A stretch of DNA of 64,000 bases from Nilaparvata lugens. Lineage: Eukaryota > Arthropoda > Insecta > Hemiptera > Delphacidae. A model generated the notes under the pieces. It was not told the origin of the DNA, searched no databases, and saw only the letters and a program-made list of their open reading frames with translations. The stretch spans positions 19,922,821 to 19,986,820 of the forward strand of contig NC_052515.1 of NCBI RefSeq assembly GCF_014356525.2, given 5' to 3'. The translations under genes and the position numbers were made by a program. Positions 58,756-64,000 of the stretch are shown piece after piece (position 1 is the first letter of the stretch; each line of letters starts with the position of its first letter).

Positions 58756-60747
58756 CAAATCAATTCCAAAGCATTTTTGTCATGTTCTATGAATTTACCT
58801 TCCAATATAGATGGACAAGTTGGAATAGATGATTAATGTTTCATGATTTTGTATTCATTGGCTCCTGATTTTCTGAATTTTGCAGTGATTCTCTGTGTGA
58901 ATTGTACATTGTACAACAGAGTGGCGAGAAGAAATCGTAAATCTGCTGTTTCTGACTGCAATATTTGTTTTTTTCACGATTTCATGCTCGATGTAATTTT
59001 TACTTTATGTGAAACTCATAAAAAGCATAAATCATCAAGTAATAGTGATTGTCAGTTTCAATCCTAGGATCTACCTGGAAAATTAACGAGTAGAAGTATT
59101 TGGGAAAGTGAGACTACATGAAAAACACTCCATGGTGAGCCATATTGGAAAATGAGTACAACCTGTACGTGACTAGGGTAATTTTATTTTATTCTTCTAA
59201 TCCAATTTAGCTAGCATGCCATACATGACAGGTGCGAGTATTAGCTGGTGGTCACATGTCAAGCAATAAAATGACAAGTCACGAAACCTAGCTTCTTCTA
59301 CATTTTTAAATAATCAACCACAATACTAAGTTAAACATTGAAATTATTGTAACTGGGTCTCATGTTTTATTCAATTGTAACCTCACAAGGTCAGAGGTCA
59401 TTTAAATCGAGGTAAAAAGGTGTACAAATGAAGATCTTCAACGTAGATGAGGAAATTTATTTATTTTCTTTCCAAGTAAGGATTAATGTGTTACAAGAAA
59501 CAGTTTAAGTAATGAATTTCTCTTCCTTCTGATTTTCAAAAATATTCAATATGAAGTTTATTCAATAACCATTGAATACGAATGTATACAATAATTATTA
59601 TAATACACAACCATTACAACAATAATCAATACTATTGGAATTGGAATCAATGTACAGACCTTTAACACGGAGTAGAGAGTACTAGGTAGAGAGTAAGGTG
59701 GTTCCTTATTCCGTGCCTTCTCATACCATTAAACATGTGTTGAAAAGTGATTATTATTACTCACATTTTGAGTTCATTTGTGCTTTCGAAACATATCATT
59801 GAAACTTATTATAGTTGAGGTACTTCTGTTACTTTTTCCCTACAGGATAATGAGAAGTATAGGAATTCCTCATCAGTTGGAGGTTGATGTTAATAATAAT
59901 ATAATAGAGATACTTATCAAAACAAAACAAAGGTTTAAATAAATGACGACTCATGAAAGTTAACATTGTGATTATAATGGATAATTTTAAATTTTCTAAA
60001 TAGGATACTAAGCAGGGTATCATTTCTACATGTGAATTTGAGGAAAATATCTTTTAATTTGATCAATCGATATAGAAGGCTAAGTCAATAGGTCATGCCT
60101 TCATAAACAATATTGTTATTCATTCAAGTCAATATTGAATAGGTTATCAATCTCTAATAATGATGAGAAAAGTAGAAGATTTGGTACTACGGAAGAACCC
60201 CTTTTTGGGATTCCCATCTTTTGTTTGATAACCAAACTTTATCGTTTGTTAACATGTATCATAGCAGTTTAATAAAATTTCAAGTTTGAACCATTAGTTG
60301 ATCCAATTGTAACTTTCTATAATATTACATACAATCATAGCTTGATTTTATCCTGGATTAAATTGAACTTGTGTTTAACTATCGTATACTATTCCGATTT
60401 AATTCAACTATCATGACATACTATTGGCACAATAAGTGAATTAATCTTGCTCAGCTATTATTGAGCATACTGACCTTAGAGTCACTGTTCTTCTCATATT
60501 AAACTCTATCATGTTTAGTTCTCTATCGAATACCGTATTGGTTCACCTTTATACTGTTATGGAATATCGAAATAGCCTTTCCTGGAATCTCCGGAACAAT
60601 ACCGGCTTGATAATCAAGGATTATCAGTTGATATGAGACATATAATATGTAGATGAGTGAAGCCTCTCAAAATATTTGACAACAAGTTTGGCATACCATG
60701 ATTGCAGTTAACCCAACTTTGGCAAAACCAACACCAACTGTAGTGGT
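58756..60747. other. Unannotated AT-rich stretch
   Basis: About 2 kb without supported genes, RNA genes or repeats. Confidence 0.45.
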
Positions 60748-60830
60748 TTTCACGTCAACCTGTCAGCATTTCTCATGAAAACCCTCAATGCTTCCCATTA
60801 GAACGATGCTGACTGTTTAAAGTATAGTAC
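60748..60830 (+). repeat. Palindromic hairpin family, copy F
   Basis: TTCACGTCAACCTGTCAGCA, CTCAATGCTTCCCATT and GATGCTGACTGTTTAAAGTA align with the family. It is more diverged at the outer tips. Confidence 0.55.
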
Positions 60831-61350
60831 CTCTCCACCAGATTTGGCCAGATTTGCAGCAAGCCTCGAAAACCCATCACTGTCATTCATGTGTCATGAC
60901 AAGTGACATAAATGTCACACATTGCTTTCCAAAGTTCTCTCTTTTTATACATCTTTCTCTCTCTTCATCATTCTATCTCACACACACACTTACACTCATC
61001 TACCCCGCCGACAATGATACCTGTACTACAAACATGTTATGAACACTTCATAAATATATTAGACTAGTCACTAACTTCAGAACATGCATGCACATATAAA
61101 CAGTCGACTTACATAGTTGTGTCATCACAGCTGTCATCACGCTTCGAGCAGAAATTTTTGAGGTTAGGTTTTCGTATCTCCGATTTTTGTTGTTTATTTC
61201 ATGTAATTTTAAAATCACTGAGAGACTTTTCTGTATTTCTTCTGTATATGATTATTCATGTGTATTTTTCATTCATTGTCAAATATAGAATGCATAAAAA
61301 TAGTAGCTTATTGTGGAATTTATTCTGATTGTAATTCGACGAAAATTGGA
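60831..61350. other. Unannotated stretch
   Basis: A short CT/CA-rich patch lies at 60,950-60,990. No gene is seen. Confidence 0.4.
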
Positions 61351-61632
61351 GGATGAAAAGCTGAGTAATCCCAAATAATTGGATAAAACTAATACACATA
61401 TGAAACCGACGAGAAAAATTCTTTCGGAGCTTTTTCCTGAAAAATGATCATTTGACTTGACTAAAAATAAAATGATAAAGAGGGCTTTTCAAGGATGAAA
61501 AGCTGAGTAATCCCAAATGATTGGATAAAACTAATACACATAATTATAAAACGATGAGAAAAATTCTTTTGGAGCTTTTTCATGAAAAATTATCATTTGA
61601 CTGGACTAAGAATAAAATGATAAAGAGGGCAG
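61351..61632. repeat. 142-bp tandem duplication
   Basis: GGATGAAAAGCTGAGTAATC starts at 61,351 and 61,493. Both units end with AAAATGATAAAGAGGGC. There are a dozen or so differences between copies. Confidence 0.9.
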
Positions 61633-61734
61633 CAGTATTCAATAACTTTTCTCTGTTCTAGCTCTCTTGTTGAAGATTAATCTAACCCACCAATTCAATA
61701 GACTTCAATAACATTGACTAACCTTTATCAACGA

Positions 61735-62530
61735 CTAGCCATCAGGCTCGCTTCGCTCGCCATATCCGTCTAGCCAGCGGGCTCCGCCCCCTGGACCCCC
61801 GACTGGATCGTCCAGAAATGAAATCAGCGGGCTCGCTTCGCTCGCCTGCCTTTTTCATTTGAGCATGCTTCATTCCATCAGAAAGTCAAAGTACTGAGAA
61901 AACGCAGAAGAGCTGAGAAAAACGCTGATTTTGGGCGTATCTTTGATGAAATATTAAAGTCACCTCATCACAACATTTTTAGACCCTACCTAGACCTCTG
62001 TCTAAAATTTTGTCATTTTCTGTCTATTACTTGATGAAAGAACTGAGAAAACGCAAGAAAACCGCTAATTTAGGCGTATCTTTGGCGTTATTTCAAATTC
62101 CATCTAACACAACATTATTACACCCTGGCTTAGCTTCTGTACTAAATTTGAACAATTTCTGTTCATTTGTTCTCGATAAATCTGAGAAAAAGCAAAAAAA
62201 AAGCTAATTTTGGGCGTATCTTTGACGTTATTGCAAATTCCTTCTAACACAACATTATTACACCCTAGCTGAGCTTCTGTACTAAAATTTTAACATTTTC
62301 TGTTCATTTGTTCTCGATAAAACTGTGAAAGCGCTAAAGAACGTTGGAAAAATGCACATTTTGGGCGTATCTTTGGAAATTTTTCAAAATCCGCTCTTAG
62401 TGCGCCTCTAAAGGGCCAACTGAACATACCTACCAAATTTGAACGTTTTTGGTCCGGGAGATTTTTAGTTCTGCTAGTGAGTGAGTGAGTCAGTCAGTCA
62501 GTGAGTGAGTGCCATTTCGCTTTTGTATAT
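61735..62530 (+). repeat. Repeat with GCTTCGCTCGCC boxes and four-unit array
   Basis: GGCTCGCTTCGCTCGCC occurs at about 61,747 and 61,830. Four units follow, keyed on GGCGTATCTTTG at 61,934, 62,073, 62,213 and 62,364 (spacings 139, 140 and 151). The end has a GTGAGTGAGTGAGTCAGTCA run and TTTTGTATATATAGAT. Such tails are frequent at insect mobile-element ends as I recall them. No protein can be read. Confidence 0.7.
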
Positions 62531-62869
62531 ATAGATACTTAATTGACTAATAAATGGTGATCGAATTCGTTAATGTATTGTCCCATTTACCATTCAAAAA
62601 TTTTGTCCTATTTAGGATCCTCTTATAAGATCCTTGAACCTATAATGTATAATCTATAACGTCCTATAACGTGGCCTCCCATTTCTTAATAATATCTTAT
62701 AAGATGTCTTATAAGCTTGTCTCACACATATGTATATGAGCTACGTATATTGCTTATACTATAATTTCAATGGCATCCTTGATAGACTACTCAATTTTCC
62801 AATTCAAAGTGCATTCAACCGTAATGAAATATTTGCTGAGTGGGTGTGCTTCATATTGCTAATTTCGTC
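62531..62869. other. Unannotated stretch
   Basis: The words CTTATAAGAT and TATAACGT recur near 62,620-62,720. No gene is seen. Confidence 0.4.
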
Positions 62870-63180
62870 TCTTAGCTCTCCTCTTCTTCTTATATTTCTT
62901 CACCTTCCTCCTCCGTTTCATCATTCTTCTCCAATGCAATTTCCCTTCTCTTCAATTTGTTCTTATGTTTTCATTTTGTTCACTCTCCTACTCTACCTTT
63001 ATCCTTCTATTTCATTTTCTCCTCCTTCTACTTCCTATCTTCATACACAGTATCTCCATTAACTTCCTCTTCTCCTCTTTCCTTGGTATTTGTCTCCTAT
63101 CCTCTTTTCATCCTCCTACTTTTTCTTATTCCTTTGTCTTATTTATAATAATAATATTAATTCCTTTCCTTTCCTTTTTC
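62870..63180. repeat. Pyrimidine-rich tract
   Basis: The plus strand is C and T rich with no fixed period. The open frames of up to 110 codons here are artefacts. Confidence 0.65.
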
Positions 63181-63469
63181 CTTCGTCCTGGTACCCCCAG
63201 AAGATGGGAGTTTATTATAGAAAATATAACAAACAAAAATGAAAAATACACTTATAAAAAGAAATCTTACAAACAAAACAAATGAAGAATAATAAAAAAA
63301 GCAAGAATGACAGAAGATAAGAACAATTCCTTTTTAGTGGAAAATTTCAAAAAATATAAACCAGAGGAAATATAAATTCTATAATAATGATAATAATTTC
63401 TTTGATTGCCAATGAATTGAAACCAGAGGAGTTTATTGACAAAACATATACATAGTTGTTGTTTGCTAT
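63181..63469. other. A-rich linker
   Basis: A-rich sequence between two pyrimidine tracts, with AAACAAAA and TAATAATGATAATAA words. No gene is seen. Confidence 0.4.
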
Positions 63470-63960
63470 TCAACCTTCATTATTGTCTGTTCTTCTTTCT
63501 CTCTCCTCTCTTCAGTCTTCTAATATTATCTCGTTTTTCCTCTCTGTCTTTCTCTACTCCCTTATCCTCATCATTCAATTACTTATTCTTCCTTTTCTTG
63601 TCAATTCCCCTACATCCTTCTTTCCAACTCCTCCTCCTCATTCTCCTCCTCCTACTCCTCCTCCTCCTCATCCTCCTCAACCTCCTCCTCCTTCTTCTTC
63701 TCCACCTTATTCTCCTTCCCCTCCTCCTACTCCTCCTTCTTCTTCTTTCTTTACTTGTCTTCCAGCCTTCTCTCCTCTACTCATTCTTTCTTCTTTTTCT
63801 TCCTTCTCTTTCATCTCCTTATTTATCATTTTTCCTTTCCATCTACCTCTTCATACAATTTCATCGTCCCCTATATTATCATCCTCCGCCTCTCCCACTT
63901 CTCCGTATCTTTCTCTCCTCTCCCTTTTTCAGTTCTATCCAAATATTTCTAAGAGCAGAA
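63470..63960. repeat. Pyrimidine-rich tract with CTC triplet array
   Basis: CTC and CTT triplets dominate 63,630-63,750. A 26-bp word at 63,583-63,608 (CTTATTCTTCCTTTTCTTGT plus CAATTC) is the exact reverse complement of 46,433-46,458, linking this tract to the polypurine array. The 177-, 173- and 65-codon frames are compositional. Confidence 0.85.
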
Positions 63961-64000
63961 ATAACTTAGGAGGCTAGTAAATAGGTCACTTACCTTAATA

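Noticed and set aside
63436..63977. Overlapping 177- and 173-codon frames
   Set aside because: These are low-complexity Leu/Ser/Pro translations of a CT-rich tract in two frames.

Overview
This looks like intergenic or deep intronic DNA from a repeat-rich, AT-rich insect nuclear genome. The long interspersed elements (LINEs), the density of hairpin-type miniature transposons and several wordings of the repeats (for example the long repeat ending in a CA microsatellite at 20,993) fit a hemipteran, most likely a planthopper such as Nilaparvata. The species is inferred from recalled repeat style, not from a search. There is no bacterial gene organisation, no recognisable RNA gene, and no host protein gene that I can name. 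Most open frames over 60 codons are by-products of purine- or pyrimidine-rich low-complexity DNA, which contains few stop codons.

The only clear protein-coding content belongs to two non-LTR retrotransposons. One (2,538-4,250) is 5'-truncated, with a frameshift and a stop in its reverse transcriptase. The other (30,459-about 34,612) is nearly complete. It carries a coiled-coil ORF1, an SGNH-esterase-like domain, an endonuclease split by several frameshifts, and an intact reverse transcriptase frame of about 700 codons. The domain set points to the CR1 group.

The rest is mainly hairpin-forming and tandem DNA. It includes a long foldback (7,755-8,185), a small element with TIRs (8,994), an AGTACCC-ended family interrupted by a TA-flanked element (14,822-15,435), further palindromes at 23,130, 28,721 and 29,578, a pogo/Tigger-like pair (29,173-29,363), a Harbinger-like element holding a young element with perfect 71-bp arms (35,118-35,878), a candidate 3.3-kb element with about 400-bp arms (51,991-55,288), and a 519-bp element at 55,646. 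A roughly 90-bp imperfect palindrome recurs about 11 times at six loci and is tandemised at 37,045-37,448. Tandem arrays include a 1.5-kb direct duplication (9,651-12,702), a 2-kb pyrimidine higher-order repeat (17,425-19,464) and a four-unit 140-bp array (61,893-62,464).

Two CpG-dense patches could be host promoters or first exons. The one at 13,616-13,795 has clustered E2F-like sites and a splice-donor-like sequence. The other is at 42,390-42,560. A 100-N gap (44,215-44,314) is flanked on both sides by the same 1.2 kb, so that duplication is probably an assembly artefact.
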